NCBI RefSeq assembly: GCF_963966145.1
Contig: NC_091048.1
Coordinates: 21,142,001-21,206,000 of the forward strand
Direction: 5' to 3'
Origin: Tenebrio molitor
Taxonomy: Eukaryota; Arthropoda; Insecta; Coleoptera; Tenebrionidae
DNA length: 64,000 bases
Positions 11,306 through 24,315 of this stretch are shown here, piece by piece (within the stretch, counting starts at the first letter, position 1; every line of letters starts with the position of its first letter). The position numbers were made by a program, and so were the translations under genes. The notes beneath the pieces were generated by a model that worked only from the letters and a program-made list of their open reading frames with translations, was not told where the DNA came from and did no database searches.

Positions 11306-13986
11306 TATACTCATTATAATATACTATTACGTTATCACTGGCACTACAGCACGGAACAAATCAGACGTGAAGACATTTTTGAAGATTTACCTAGGCACAT
11401 GGCACGTCTTAACTTCGTCACTGCGCGTGACAGTTCTTTTCTCTTGACATTTGGCGCGACATGCGTTATTGGTTTTATAGATACTGTGACTTTTTTCCGG
11501 CGTTTCTTCGTTAAAACCCTTTCGATTTCGCCTTAACATTAATAATTCCTTGTCGAACATTCCCCTTAATGTGTTTGCTGTAATTAAAACGTGTGACACA
11601 GTGTTTGGCAAACGAAACGCCTTATAATAATTACCCATTAGCGAGTCAACACAAACAAGGCCTTCTGTCTAAGGCATGACACCGAGTCATGGCAGAGCAA
11701 ACACTCAGAAACCACGCGTACTCTTCCCACTCACAACCCCCATTATCAATGTCGCTCCTGAACAAGGTCGCAAAGTCGACATTTATATTTTGCACGGGCA
11801 TAAATTAACACATTCGAAAGTCCCGACCGTTTAACACGTCCATAAAGAATGCACAAACGCGAAGGAAAACAAGTCCGACGAGATTAGATCGGATTACTTT
11901 TGTATTGTTTTTGCATATTTGATGATCCGGTGGATCTGAAATTGTCCTGGGATCCGGTTTACGGATTTGAGGTTCACTCAAAACGGCCGTTTGTGCTAAC
12001 AAGTTTAAGACGGAGCAGCGGTCAACGTTTATTTTTATCGGATGGGAAAATCGGATGAGAGTCCGCGGTTTCGATTTCGTCCGGATCGGACGTTTAGTTG
12101 AAAATAATGAAGAACTCGCGAAAGAATTCGAAAGCGTTATGCCGGTTTTGTTTGAGCATCAACGGTGGCGATGATTTTTTTATGTTCGCCAAAACGACTC
12201 CCCTGCGAACCTTAAACTTGAAAAGTGCACCTTCTAAAGGGTCCACGGCTTATTCGATTGGCCCTAACAATGTTAAACGCTGGTCGAGGCTTGTTTCCGT
12301 TTTTATTTCCACTGTAGCAATTAAAAAAAAATCTTTAGGGGAAAATAACGCGCTAAAGGACGGCCATTTTTTCATTACGCTACACAATTTTTAATAATAA
12401 TCCACTAATGCCTATGATTAATGATGTTTGTCCCGAATAGAACGAAGCGATTAAAGCGCCATTTGGTTTAAAAATGTTGGTAATTTCTTCCCTAATGGCC
12501 GATACATGTGAAGAAACATTTGTCGAGTTAATATTACAGAAAGCTTAAATAGGGGAAAGTTGCGCAATTAAGGACGTCATAAAAAGAACCGAAATTTCGG
12601 ATTTTTCTATAACAACTTTTTTATTGCGGACTCATGATGAAATTCGGCAGTCGGCCCAAAATAACCGGAGTTGTCCAAATATTTAGACAGATATTTCTTC
12701 GCATACTTATTGGCCGTAACTTTAATTACAATTTTTACCAAGCGCACACCATCGAATTAACTGGAAAAGATTAATTATTTACCGAGTTCCGAATAAAGGA
12801 AAATTCCAGAAGATGCATTTCCTTTCAAGTAAATTTTCATCGCACAGTTCTAACTGGTTGCAGGAATTTGCCGGAAGCCGTTAATGAATTATTAATAATA
12901 TTCCTGCCATTCATCCCTGCCGGGTGATCGGTGAAACAACATCAAAACAATGATGATTTTCGTCGGAACAGCAGGACTAGGCTCGTACTTGTGTTTCGCA
13001 TAAACACGGCATGAATATTATCCTTGTGGTGTTGTCATGTTCCGAAACTGATCGAAAATGTTAATTTTAGACGGCTTATTTGGAGTCGGTGTCGTTTTCG
13101 TCGTCAGACATCGCTTCTGCATGTGTGTATGTGTACGATATTGATCGCGCCATGATCCTGACCCCTCGCTGTTGTATCAGGGTCAGTCGCTCTTTGACCC
13201 CCTGTTCTATTACAATGCCGCCTCCAACTCCCACATAACCGCCTCGTTTGTCTCGTCTTCAACGGCCTGCGTGCGAGCTTTTACCAAATAGGTGAATGAT
13301 TGCGCGAAGCTCGCCTCATTCGGTCGTTTAAGACGCAACCAAAGGAAGAATTTTTCAACGAGCCAATAAATCGAATCAAGTCTTTACCAAAAGGAACGAT
13401 TGTGTCCTGATGACGGAAAATATTAGCCCCTCACAGTTTGAATATTTCAAACCGACTGGAAACTTCACGGAAGACGCAAAAATAGTGAGATGCCAACTAG
13501 AGCAGATATGAACATCAGAGTTTTGACCTGTGTGTTCGACTCACTAAAATAAATGTAACGGAAATTATTGTCAACCTGTCAACATTTTTATTAGCATATA
13601 TAAAAACTTTGAGGGCTAATCGAAACGCAACTAGAAACTACAAAAAGCTTCAACACTAAAAGCTCAAAAAGAAAAATAGAACTGTGATTAAAGGAAGAGT
13701 CATTCCATGTAAATTCAATCAAGCGTGAAGTCACCGATTTTGTTCATTTTTGGAATACATATTTATAAATTATGTTAAAGATAAAATTTTCGAAATCTCG
13801 AAGAGCTGTGGACTCTATAACTTAAAATGCCATTTATGTATTAGAGATCTATAAGAACAATTGACGTAGGCGGGGCAAATTTTAAGGTTTATTAACTAGT
13901 TTTCCAAAATTCTTGGGATTTGCATAAAAAATTGGAACTTTAGAAAAAAAAACATTCGCACTAATTTTTTGTACGAGTAAGCATCG
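11306..13986. other. No gene seen; mixed composition
   Basis: The composition is less AT-rich around 11400-12100 and 13090-13400 than in the transposon-dense parts. It holds several modest open frames (for example 12098-12394 on plus) without recognisable homology. Such unique intron sequence could hold enhancers, but nothing in it proves that. Confidence 0.4.
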
Positions 13987-14296
13987 TTCACGTTGTTTTG
14001 GCATAATGGGAGGCCATGATTTATTTTTTTAATGTTGGACACATTGTTTGATTTCCGTTACTAAAGTGCCTAACATACGGACCTATCAAAATGAACATAA
14101 CATGTTGCTGAATTTGCCGCGATGTCCAAGTATTCTTCTATTGCGAACTAGTAAAACTGACAACAATGCACTAGAACTAGACATTGACGCTATTTATAAC
14201 CTCAAACTTAGAAAAACATAACCTAATTCAACCGAAACCTTTACTACCTTAAATGCAAAATTTCCATGGCCTGCCATTATGCCGAAACAACGTGAA
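13987..14296 (+). mobile_element. MITE family A, copy 2 (full length)
   Basis: About 310 bp with terminal inverted repeats of about 32 bp: TTCACGTTGTTTTGGCATAA with GGGAGGCCATG on the left and the inverse, ending AACAACGTGAA, on the right. A few more bases outside (TAA..GCAT) may belong to the element. It is non-coding and probably a non-autonomous DNA transposon. The autonomous relative is not in the window. Confidence 0.85.
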
Positions 14297-14665
14297 TGCA
14301 TTTTACGATCTAAATTTGTAGAAACCTTTAATTTTTTAAATGTTTAATAATTCCACATCGTATGTATGGAGGAATAAGATCTTCACTTCACATTCTACAT
14401 AATTCCTTAAGAGTGCACTACTTTTCCATCGTTTGCCATAAGACCTTCTACTTTTATCTGCTTGGTGATGGCCACAATTTGCATTTTCTTTTCCTTTCTA
14501 GAGCTGTACACTCATTAGAAAAGTAAAAAGCTAATTAAGAAGCTTTGACCAACGAATAAATTGTTTGTTTTGTGGTCTACACACGATAAGACAGGTGGAT
14601 GCAAACATAAAGACAAGTAAAGTTCTCCATTAGGAGATCTCTAGCCTACAGTCTACATAGATGTA
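14297..14665. other. No gene seen
   Basis: AT-rich spacer between two transposon copies. Nothing recognised. Confidence 0.5.
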
Positions 14666-15058
14666 CAGTTAATTTCAAAATTATAGAGTACACCTAATTT
14701 TCTACAGTGTAAAATGCACTTACATTTTTTTGTCAAAGATCAGTTTCAATTTTGACAAACAAAATGCCTAATCTAACCGAATACGCGAAAGTGTTCATTC
14801 TTTCCAAATTAGAAGAAGGGTGGTCGATCCGGAGGGTAGCCCAATAGTATAACATCGCGAAGAGCACCGTGTAGAGAGGTAAAACAAACAATATTCTGGT
14901 GCTCTAAAATATCAGCGACATTTATGTTGTCAAACTTACCTAACCTATATAAAAATATGACGTCCACATTTCAAAAAGGCATCTTCACATGTGGAAAAAA
15001 CTGTAATAAATCGACTTCTTGATTTTTGAGGTGTAACCGATAATTTTGAAATTAACTG
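14666..15058 (+). mobile_element. Internally deleted Tc1/mariner-type element
   Basis: The ends are CAGTTAATTTCAAAATTATA and its inverse, TATAATTTTGAAATTAACTG with one mismatch, flanked by TA (14664-14665 and 15059-15060). At 393 bp it keeps only the start of a transposase gene (14764 onward), so it lost most of its coding region. This gives a direct link between a coding remnant and its own terminal repeats. Confidence 0.85.
14764..14880 (+). pseudogene. N-terminal fragment of a Tc1/mariner-type transposase
   Basis: From the ATG the frame reads MPNLTEYAKVFILSKLEEGW, then SIRRVAQ, a stop, and YNIAKSTV before a second stop. This is the layout of the helix-turn-helix at the start of Tc1/mariner-superfamily transposases: a short leader, an EEGWSIRRVA-type helix, then a recognition helix ending in KSTV. 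In the intact family this domain binds the element's own terminal repeats. Everything after the first helix-turn-helix, including the DDE catalytic triad, is missing. In-frame TAG codons at 14845 and 14872 kill it. It lies 98 bp inside the left terminal repeat of its element. The assignment to the superfamily is firm; the exact lineage is not. Confidence 0.75.
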
Positions 15059-15074
15059 TACCTAAATACATGTA

Positions 15075-15287
15075 CAGTGGCGAGCACGGAATTTCGCACA
15101 GATTGGACATTTCACTGACATAATTTTATTAAAATGAGATACTGGCGGCATTTTCGTGACAGTTTAGGTGAAACGTCAGTCATGATCACATATGTCATGA
15201 TTGATTATAATGACAATAAAGCTTAGACTAGATAGTTTTTTTTTAATGACATACTAATTGGTGTGCGAAATTCCGTGCTCCCAACTG
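15075..15287. mobile_element. 213-bp MITE with CAGTGGCGAGCACGG ends
   Basis: The left terminal repeat CAGTGGCGAGCACGGAATTT plus CGCACA is inverted at the right end (15258-15287), ending CAACTG. TA flanks both sides (15073-15074 and 15288-15289). The interior is non-coding. The CAGT start and TA target fit the Tc1/mariner superfamily. It lies only 16 bp after the preceding element. Confidence 0.85.
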
Positions 15288-15299
15288 TACCTACCTATA

Positions 15300-15742
15300 A
15301 TATCCTTCCCGGATTAAGCGAAATTCCGGATAATCCGGAAATTTTAATGTAATGTTTTTATATTAAAGAAAGAATACATGGATTTATCCATGTTTATTTT
15401 CGATTTCAATGATACGTATGTTGTATTTTACGTACACTGAAAGAATGATAACTACTCCAAATTCAAGCAAGAACAAAAAACTAAATGCATGATTTCGCAC
15501 ATTAAGGTGTTGGGAGTTCGGCTTAACAATGAATTTAATAACTTCTGAGAATCTTAACAGACGAATATGTACTAGATTTTTATGCCTTCTGAAAATATGA
15601 ACAAAAGAACAAGGCCAATTCCGGATTAAACGAAGTTTGGAAACAAATTATTCCGGATAAAACGGAATTTTTTAAATCGATTTTGTTTCCGGATAGCACG
15701 GACTTCCGGATAACCGGGACCCGGATAATTGGGGCTCTACTG
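15300..15742. mobile_element. Pogo/Tigger-like MITE remnant
   Basis: Read on the minus strand, the right end is CAGTAGAGCCCCAATTATCC followed by repeated CCGG..TATCCGGAA units. The left side carries the eroded inverse with CCCGGATTAAGCG and CCGGATAATCCGG. Such ends with many CCGGATAA-like words and a TA flank are typical of pogo/Tigger-type elements. No transposase is left in about 440 bp. The left boundary is approximate. Confidence 0.7.
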
Positions 15743-18617
15743 TATGTAATTAAAAATGTAACATTTTCAAACTTACTAAACTGTTTGCTGCAAAATTACT
15801 AGTTAGCAGAAAATTGCTAAAATTTATGTGAAAAAATATGGTTACATCTAAACATTACAGAGAACCTCGTTAAACAAACCTTCATTTAATAAATTTGGAG
15901 CAAGCCTGACTTATTAATGTTTATAAACAAGTCCTTAATCCCTAATTATTTTGTTAGAAGCTTCTAATGTTAGCTTTTTGCAATTGGAAGAGTAGAAAAT
16001 GGGAAAAGTGGCAGTTTCAGGTTTCAATTTTATTTCGACAATTTCTAAATAGCACGCGTTATTTATTTATTTATTTTTTTTTTGACTTGATACGACATAC
16101 GTCTTTTTGGTTCATCGAGAGTATGAAATAAGTATTCCGTGTAGTTACCCTCTAAGTACCACGGAAGAGGTTGGATTGCGATTTAATAATAAACCTTCCA
16201 CATTTTGTTTAATTTTTATATTTAAAACAAAAGAGTTCGGCAACTGACTTTTTGATCCACATGGTATATCGGTGATTTATTTCCTTTGTTTTTATGGGTG
16301 TTTGGCGCGAGGGCTTATCTGTGATTATTAGCAGGGCCAGTTCTCCCGTTTTATTTACCACATTCGCTGATGTCGGCCGGTCGGCGGTGAAATCTCCAGT
16401 TTACGTAAGCGTTGTGTGTAAATTAACATATGAAATCCCCTCTCCAATATCCACTTCGTCTTGAACTATTCGACCCTTTTTTTGGCGGAGAGCGTGGAAG
16501 GGGTGAACTTAATGTTATGGGATCTCCCTTTCAAGATGGCAACGGCATGAAATGGAACAAGTTTAATTGTTTATTTCAATTTAGCTTGTGTCTCTTAATA
16601 GTTGTAGGGTTGTTTGTTGTTTCAGTGCTGGTACGAAACATTTACTCCCTTACGAGAATACTTCGCCAAACTTATTGCAGACTTTAATTTAAATTATAAC
16701 GTTCCGGCGTTGCTTCGAATGCTACTTCGCCTTTAAAAGATTCCTGGCTACAAATACCCGGAGATTTACAAAGCTTTGCTTCATGGAAAACTGTTTGCCT
16801 TCCTTTATTTCAGTTTTTAACTCGAACCCTGTCTGCGCCCATTATTTCAACGTAGGTAAAAAAACAACAATCCCGATAGAAATAGATATTCATCTTCGCC
16901 GGTATCAATTTCCTCGAGTCGCGTTTTTCTTTCTTCTTCGCCGCGTTTGTTGTGGAGTTACTTGGGGGGAGGTGGACGGTTTTCGGTCTGGTCCTGGTCG
17001 CGTTTGCACGTGTCCCGGTTGTTGGTGTTGTTTGTCGTTGTGGTTAAGGTGAAATATCGTACAAACACACTCTCTAACCTGTGACAACAGAACCCTTGGC
17101 CAGATTGGATAACACGCAAAACTGTTATTACACACAGCGTGCGACGACCGTTGCTGCTCGGCTGCGATAGGGCCGGGCCCAGGACCTCTCATTATACTAA
17201 AAGGCCTATTCCACTGCCGAGGACAATGTTCATAATGACATTTATTAAAGAAAATTAGATCCAGCCCCCAGACGCAAAAAATTTCCAGCCCTATCTAAAC
17301 AAAAACGTCCATAAACTCCACTGTATCAATAGCACCGACTGTTCTAATTGGGAGCGTTTTCGAGTCCCGATGCTCGTTTCGGCAATATGTTTAAAAGCTC
17401 GGGATCCGAAAATAATAGAGGTCTGCAAAAATGGCGACCAGTTAGTTACTTCCGCTTTATAAATTGTCCAATTTCCTAGAAAATTCAGCGATACATAATA
17501 AAACCGGGACTCGTACCGTAAAATGGGATTTATTGTGGATAAGCTTTAAAAGCTTTCGATACGAATTATGCATAAACATAAGTTTCTCCTAAAAAGGGGG
17601 AATTTAATCGAAACTTTTGAGTGACACTTAATTAAATTCGTCATGCAATAATATACAGAAACATTCAATAAAATTCATTATGCATGATAATAATTATATA
17701 TGGAAACAGTCAATCAAAGCCTTTGCGGGCCGTTCCGATGACTGGTTCCGACATTTCGAATTACTTTTAATCGCGTTAAATTATAATTTATTGTCATGAT
17801 TTATTTCGAGGATTGCTCGATGTTTAAAAAAAAACGATCACAACTGCCGATGATGAATGCCGGACTCTGATCAGATCACATAATTTGGGTCATTTGGCTG
17901 CTATCATGTGTATTCAATTTCAGATATGTATCTACCTACACTGTCAGAGTCTTGCCGAATTGTACAGATCTCTTTTATTCTAGACAGATGTTCATGTCAA
18001 CACCAGAACATACTAAATCGCAGTTCTTGCATTTCTGTTTCAATTTTTTTTCATCGGTGAAAAATTTCGTGATGCAAACGCCTTTTGCATTTGACATCGC
18101 CACAACTGAAAACCTTTCTGATGTTAGCAAAAGATATAAAGATTCCCTTAAATGTGATTAAAATAGTTTCGTCTTTATGGTCATATCATCAAATTAAAAG
18201 TAACTCAGATCTGACAATCCCAATAATTCCTTCAATCATTTTTCAAGTATTAAGGTTATGTTATATTGCTTTGGAATGACGACGATTCATGCCGTGGCGC
18301 TGATATCAGTATTGACCAAACCTAACTTTCTTCACAGTAACCCACGTGGAAATATATTGTGCTATAGGGTGTCTTATGACATGATTTATGGAAGACGACG
18401 ATGAAAAGAAAATCGAGATAATCGCTTGTCGTGAAGTATTTCTTCTTAATTAAACCGTAACTAGACGAACCAACAGATTCCACATGAAACACGTTTATTT
18501 TTGACCTTTTCATCGGCAGCTACATTTGCAAATATTTTTGATCGTTATTATATCGAGTTGTATGTATAATAAATAACTTTCGAATTGGCAGAGGTTTAAT
18601 CTTCCCATCACCTTCCA
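15743..18617. other. No gene seen; unique sequence
   Basis: Contains a T-rich run near 16061-16085 and a GC-richer patch near 16900-17200. Open frames at 16430-16687 and 16783-17052 look low-complexity and match no family I know. No splice-bounded exon was recognised. Confidence 0.4.
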
Positions 18618-19480
18618 ACATGGAAATTGCAGAACAAATTGGAAGATATAGAGTTTCCCGACGATGTGTGTTTACTAACCGAAACGAGAAACCATATGCA
18701 GAATAAATTACAAAACTGGAGTAAGGGGCCCGAAAAACAGGGTTGAAAATAAACGTCAAGAAAATTAAGATATTGAGAAATAGAAACGAACAAATAAGCC
18801 ACATCAAGATAGGGAATGTTGACATCGAAGAGGTCCAAAGAGTGAACTATTTAGGAGCAGTAATAGAAAGGAAGGGAGGAAGCAAGGCAGATGTACTAAC
18901 AAGGATAAGCAAAGCACAACAGGCGTTCAACCAACTGGGAGGCATATGGAGAACAAATGTACTCTCAGCAGACATAAAAGTCAAAATGTTTAACTGCACA
19001 ATTAAAACCGTATTGCTATACGCTGCTGAAACCTGGAAAGTTGACAAAGAGATAACGCAGAAATTGCAAACTTTCATAAATAAGTTATTAAGGAATATAC
19101 TAAAGATACACTGGCCAGAATAAGCAACAATTATTGTGGAACAAAACAAAGCAGGAACCAGTAAAACGAAGCAAATGGAATTGGATTGGATATACATTAA
19201 GAAAGGCAAATGACAACATTGTAAGACAAGCACTAGGTAAGAAAAAGGAAAAGGGACAAACCACTCAACAGAGAGAAGCGTAAAAAGGGAACACTAGGCA
19301 ATCGGCTTGAGCTGGACGGACATAAGGACGATAGCGAAGAACAGAGAAGAATGGAAAGATACAGTCACCAAAATCTGCAAAGGATAGAGGGTGCGTTGGG
19401 CTAGCCACTCAACCATACTAAATCATTGGCCAAAAAACGCGAAAGCACCCTTTGCTCCATTAAGAGTAAGAGGAGAGAGA
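18618..19480 (+). pseudogene. 3' end of a non-LTR retrotransposon (reverse transcriptase tail)
   Basis: Three reading frames give consecutive pieces of the C-terminal half of a LINE ORF2. 18618-18725 contains the catalytic motif as FPDD (18654-18665) in place of the usual FADD/YADD. 18735-19123 contains GLKINVKKIKI, VNYLGAVIERKGG, the YAAETW segment and ILKIHWPE. From about 19120 comes KRSKWNWIGYTLRK and later SWTDIRTIAKNREEW. In the family this region is the thumb and C-terminal part of reverse transcriptase, which copies the element RNA at the target site. The 5' part is missing, as is usual for LINE copies, and at least two frameshifts break the frame. The sequence style suggests an RTE/Jockey-like group; I cannot fix the clade. 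Confidence 0.8.
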
Positions 19481-19723
19481 GAGAATTTTCCCATTTAATT
19501 TTTTTCTTATTTTCCCTAACTTGCTTCTGTTGGGGTCTTGTATAATTGGTCTTCTTTGAGTGTTTAACTTGGAAACTTTAAAGGAACTTCTTGACGTATG
19601 TTGTAAGTGTGAGAACAGAGCAAAATGCTATGACCCCACCTGAAAGAAAACTGTAACGTGTACGGCCTAGATGCCGTGAAAGATCGATTGATATGCTGGC
19701 GATTTAAAAAATTTCCTTCTATA

Positions 19724-20520
19724 CAGGTGTCCCGAAAATGGCGCACTAACTACTTACTACCTGATCGAGGATGTTTAAATGTACACTTCTATTAAATAAA
19801 AAAGCGTACACGTATTGAAGGCTACTGTAAATGGGGATAAAATTAATTAATTGTTTCCAAAAAAATGTATTACTGACATTTTGTATGTATGTCAAATGTG
19901 TGAACAATGTTTTTTATACATTTTTAAATTGTTGTTAGATTGTTGAGAGTGGTCTTTTTCCATAAATTTGTGAATAAAAGTTTGAATTGTGTTTTAGTAA
20001 TTGGTAATACATACTTGCCTAATAAATAGGGCAAAACATTTATACACATTAAAATCTCCGAAGAATACATCGATCAAATCCAGCTATCATCACGGGTTTT
20101 GTTACAGGTTTCTAAGTAACAACAATTAAAAGATAGGTTTACGATATGGCAATCTAGCCAAAATTGTGCTCACTACTTGTACGCTTTTTTTTTTTAATAG
20201 AAGTGTACATGAAAAAAATATGGAAAAAAATGTTCAGATAAATTTAAAATAATTTTTACGATTTCCTAAACATCTAAATTCTCTATTATGCAGAATCGGA
20301 TATTGATAGTGAGTGATCTTGTACTTTGTGATAATTAAGGGTAGTTTTCATGACAATTTAATGAATTTTTTTCGACATAATTGACCTGTTAAGTGCCACT
20401 TTCAAAGACCGCCAAACCAGCAAATAAGTCCAATATAATTTTTTTAACATTTTTCTCACGTTTATGGTAACCTCTTCTACACCGTAGTGCATCGGAAATG
20501 CGCCATTTTCGGGACACCTC
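19724..20520. mobile_element. 797-bp element with CAGGTGTCCCGAAAATGGCGCA ends
   Basis: The terminal repeat CAGGTGTCCCGAAAATGGCG followed by CA is present inverted at 20499-20520, with one change in the last bases. TATA lies outside both ends. A second, internal inverted pair (19781-19810 and 20178-20208; GTACACTTCTATTAA) lies inside. No coding region is visible. It is another member of the CAGG(G)TG-ended, TA-targeting set. Confidence 0.85.
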
Positions 20521-20539
20521 TATATTGTGTTGTGAAGCT

Positions 20540-21200
20540 CAGAGACGAATTATGGTTAAGTAAGAGTACAGTCATTTTTGATGACGTTGTGGAAAAAAGG
20601 CACACAAACCACTAGAAAGTTGTTAGAGAAGGTTCGTACATCCTAATCTACTGTCAGCCATCATTTCTAAAAGAGACGAAACATTAACAAGTCAGGTGTT
20701 TGGGTTCTCCACTGGTTTAAGGAATAAAACAAGACAAAGAGAATCGTTGTACATACAGTTAATTTTCTTGGTATGGAAAAATCTTTAAAAAAATGACTGA
20801 AGATGATAAATGGGTCACGTATGACAACGCCATGCCAAATGGACAATGATGTGATGAAGACAATCAGTTGTAACCGGAACCACATTTTAATTAATTTCAG
20901 TCAGTGCAAATAGTCTTCAAATGTCTTGGTGGTTTACGGTTCATATAAAATATTTCCGCCTATTTTGATTACACTTGTATAGACTATAACAGCAAGGGTT
21001 TCGGAGCAAACATTTTTTAAACAAAAAACAAGTTTGTGTGCTAAATATTCCTAATTTTTTTGTCAGATGTATTAATAAGTCGTCCCATAAACTGCAACAT
21101 TTCGTTAATAAAAATGGTGTAGCCTGGATTAAAATTAATTGTAAATATTTTTGAAAACTAATAGATAAATGTTGATGCATTCAGATGGAGCTTATTTATA
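20540..21200 (+). pseudogene. Degenerate mariner transposase
   Basis: In scattered frames I can read mariner landmarks in the correct order. LSKSTVIF near 20560 matches the end of the helix-turn-helix. A decayed stretch follows where the linker motif would be. TEDDKWVTYDNA at 20796-20831 matches the TGDEKWVTYDN motif that carries the first catalytic aspartate. A WWF..YF segment near 20920 and a C-terminal-like stretch near 21060-21120 follow. Many stops and frameshifts show it is long dead. Mariner transposases cut and paste their own element at TA sites. No terminal repeats could be assigned; it begins directly after the element at 19724-20520. Confidence 0.7.
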
Positions 21201-21230
21201 ATTATCCACTAAAATAACTACTAAACACCG

Positions 21231-21536
21231 TTCACGTTCATTTGGCATAATAGGAGGCCATGCTTTATTTTTTTTTAAGGTTGGACACACTGTTTGATTT
21301 CCGTCACTGAAGTGCCTCACCAATCACCAATCAAAATGAACAAACATAACATGTTGCTGAATTTCTAGTGATGTTTGAGTACTCTTCTATTGTAAACTAG
21401 AAAAACTGACAACAATGCGCTACACTAGACATTGACGCTATTTATAACCTCAAACTTAGAAAACATAACCCAATTCAACTACACACCAAATTAAATGCAA
21501 ATTCCATGGCCTCCCATTATGCCAAAACAACGTGAA
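21231..21536 (+). mobile_element. MITE family A, copy 3 (full length)
   Basis: Same orientation as the copy at 13987. The left terminal repeat is slightly diverged (TTCACGTTCATTTGGCATAA); the right one is well kept (GCCAAAACAACGTGAA). The interior matches copies 2 and 4 throughout, with small deletions. Non-coding. Confidence 0.85.
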
Positions 21537-24315
21537 TGCATTTTATGTATACCTTTTCCTGATGTACCACGCACTTAGACGTTCTTTAATATGTCAAGGT
21601 AAAAAATTTCAAAATTGTTCTGAGATTAGGGCCTGCTAGGTAGGCAAAATTTCTACAACATTTTATAAGATCCCTCTGCCAAGAATTGTAAAAATTATCA
21701 ACCGTGAAACCATAATCGAACTATATTTTTGGCAGTGCTAACGTGTGTTTAAAAAAAATCTCATCGTAGTCAGCTTTGTCACATTTTATACTCGTAAAAG
21801 ACGTCGTCTCTTGTGAATTTTGAGGTTTGAAAAATCATTTGAAAATAACACTAAGATATGATAAAAGATTTGATCAGACATAATGATGTATACTCGAATC
21901 ATCATGACACAGATTTGTGGTCCAATCACAAACGTCGAATTGATTTTCCGTTGCCAGCCATGATTTTTCTCTATTTTTCTATTTTGGCAGCGGCGAAAAT
22001 TAATTTTGGCGACAGGTTTCACTCGTCGCGTGTTCGGGCGATTTGTCGCAATCGATGCACGAGTTCTGTTTCAAGATCGAGTTTCTGTGACCGAGAAAGG
22101 GTTACGATTTTCCAAAAAAAAAATCACGTGTTCTCCAACCGACTTCCTGGTATACGAGCTAGAACTCATGTTATTACATCATAGAAAACGGTCTCGCATT
22201 AAAATTATCGACACTCTTGCCGCTAATTTTGCTATCGGGGCGAATTTTAAAATGCAGATAAAACTACAATTTATGCAAGCACTGGTGCCGATTAAATTTT
22301 TTGTGGTTAAAATTGCATGCACAGCCTTACTAAAATTAGACTAATCACAGTTAACCCAATTTTTCGACGAGATAATACCGCTTGCAGCCTGCAGCGAACG
22401 GCAATCAACTCGATTATGCCACCTAACGGGTCCGTTTCGGTATTCGATCAAAAAATTAACAATTTCGGGGGGCGGCGTAATAACGGGGGTCGAGTTTGAG
22501 TTGAACTTGGGAGACGCGTTAATAATTGATCGGATCGATTCGCTGAAAGATTAATGTCGAAAACTGGCGAGGAAAAGTTTGGGCAATTCTGGTTTTTAGA
22601 TCTGAAAGAACGAGAACATTCCTGAAGTGGGTCGGTATCAGAAGACTGTTATTTTGAGTGAATAGACACGCGAAGAGGGGGAGAACTCCAACTTTAAACA
22701 AGCCAAATCTGCAATCTACCATAAAATAAAAATAAATTTTCGAATTAGACCTCGACTTGCTCGATGTAAAACAGAAAAGTTAAAACATCCTGAATAAAAC
22801 AACTGGCACAAAGTTTGCCAAATTAGAGAAATCGCTGAACGTTACTCAAATCACCGGAACTTGGGCGAAGTTCCCGAACGACTTTCTCGCCCATTTTAGT
22901 CCTCGGATATTATAGTCCACTACTTCGCGTTGCATAATGGAGACGGGATTTTAAATAGGATTCTATACAATAACGACCGAATAGTTATAACTATTCGGGG
23001 ATTTTCTCGAGACGCCTTCACTAAAAAACAACCAGATCCAAAACTGCTTAGTGCACACGTCGTCCTTGCCGTAATTGAATTGCACATTAAGCTCGACTTG
23101 TCTATTAACAAGCTCTGGTGAAGCTCTTCTTTTTGGAGTGGACCTCTCGCAAAAACTTCACTCAAACTTCTTCGAGGTAATTGCCAGAGGTGTTTTGTAA
23201 GTGAGCCAAACCTTCAATTTCAAGTGTACCATAACGGCATCCCGTTGACTGTTCAACATCATTATTCCTTCTTCAAGAAACTATTTTAATTTTGGCATTA
23301 TACTGAACTTCACAAACGAGTTAATAAAAATTTTATAAAATAAAGATGGTTATCTCGTTAATGGATATAGACAAAGTTCGCCTAGAAAAGAGTTACAATT
23401 TAAATACCCATTTCCGAGTATTTTTGGTAATAACTATTAATCTTTCCTGAACATTTTGGTCTAATTCGAAACATAATTTACAAGCCCCTAGTCCTTTAGG
23501 CGTAATTCGACTCGTTTCAAGTTTTATGGGACTGAAGCAATTCAGCCATAATTTCAATTTGCCTTTTAACTTTCGGAGGTCGAGAGTATCATGGGCACCA
23601 CACTGTACACATTTCCCAACTTTTTATATTACGGTCAAATCAACTGTTACGTTACGTAATACTTAACTACACCTGTAGATTTAGTGTTATATTTACGGCA
23701 AACGTGTCCCAACTAACTATAACGGAAACACCATAAAAACGTTGTTCACTACTTAGCATTAATTCTAATTCTGAAAGCTGACTTGTTGAGTTGCTTGGCA
23801 TTTTGACGTAATCCTCCTTTGCCTCTTCCTTATAACCTTTATAATGCGTACATAAAATCTTTGTGGCTCGCGGCCAACAAATCAGGTAGATATTATTAAT
23901 TTTCCTCAACCCTTTAGTTCCACATCGAAAAATATACACACATGGTTAAAAATATTTTTTATGCCATTTTAATGTGGCACGTTTGCTGTTGTTGCAACTT
24001 GATTTATAACCATCCATTACTGCTTGAAATGTTTTATCTGCTTCCTAATTATACAAGCCCGTTAAACTTTTATTTTTGATTTCCTTTGACTTTTGTTAAA
24101 TAATAATTCCGTTCCATCAATCAATCACGCGATACATTGCAAACATCTAATTAAATAAATCTGCAATAAAACGACTGCATTTTACAAACATAACTGGCAA
24201 TAACGTCATATCAAAAATGTCACCGATCGTTAAAATAAAATAAAAAATGTAGGTCTTGCTCTTGTGATGCAGTTGCAATTAAAATAAATACTCAAAATAG
24301 TTATTTATTTGTAGG
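21537..24315. other. No gene seen; one perfect 22-bp palindrome
   Basis: Around 22010-22500 and 22850-23170 the composition is less AT-rich. Open frames there overlap on both strands and match nothing I know. A perfect 22-bp palindrome lies at 22977-22998, centred on AGTTATAACT. Confidence 0.4.

Noticed and set aside
16783..17192. Overlapping open frames on both strands
   Set aside because: Low-complexity Cys/Gly/Arg or Pro/Gln-rich translations that mirror each other; no start context or homology.
18847..19233. 128-codon minus-strand open frame
   Set aside because: It is the antisense shadow of the non-LTR retrotransposon tail at 18618-19480.
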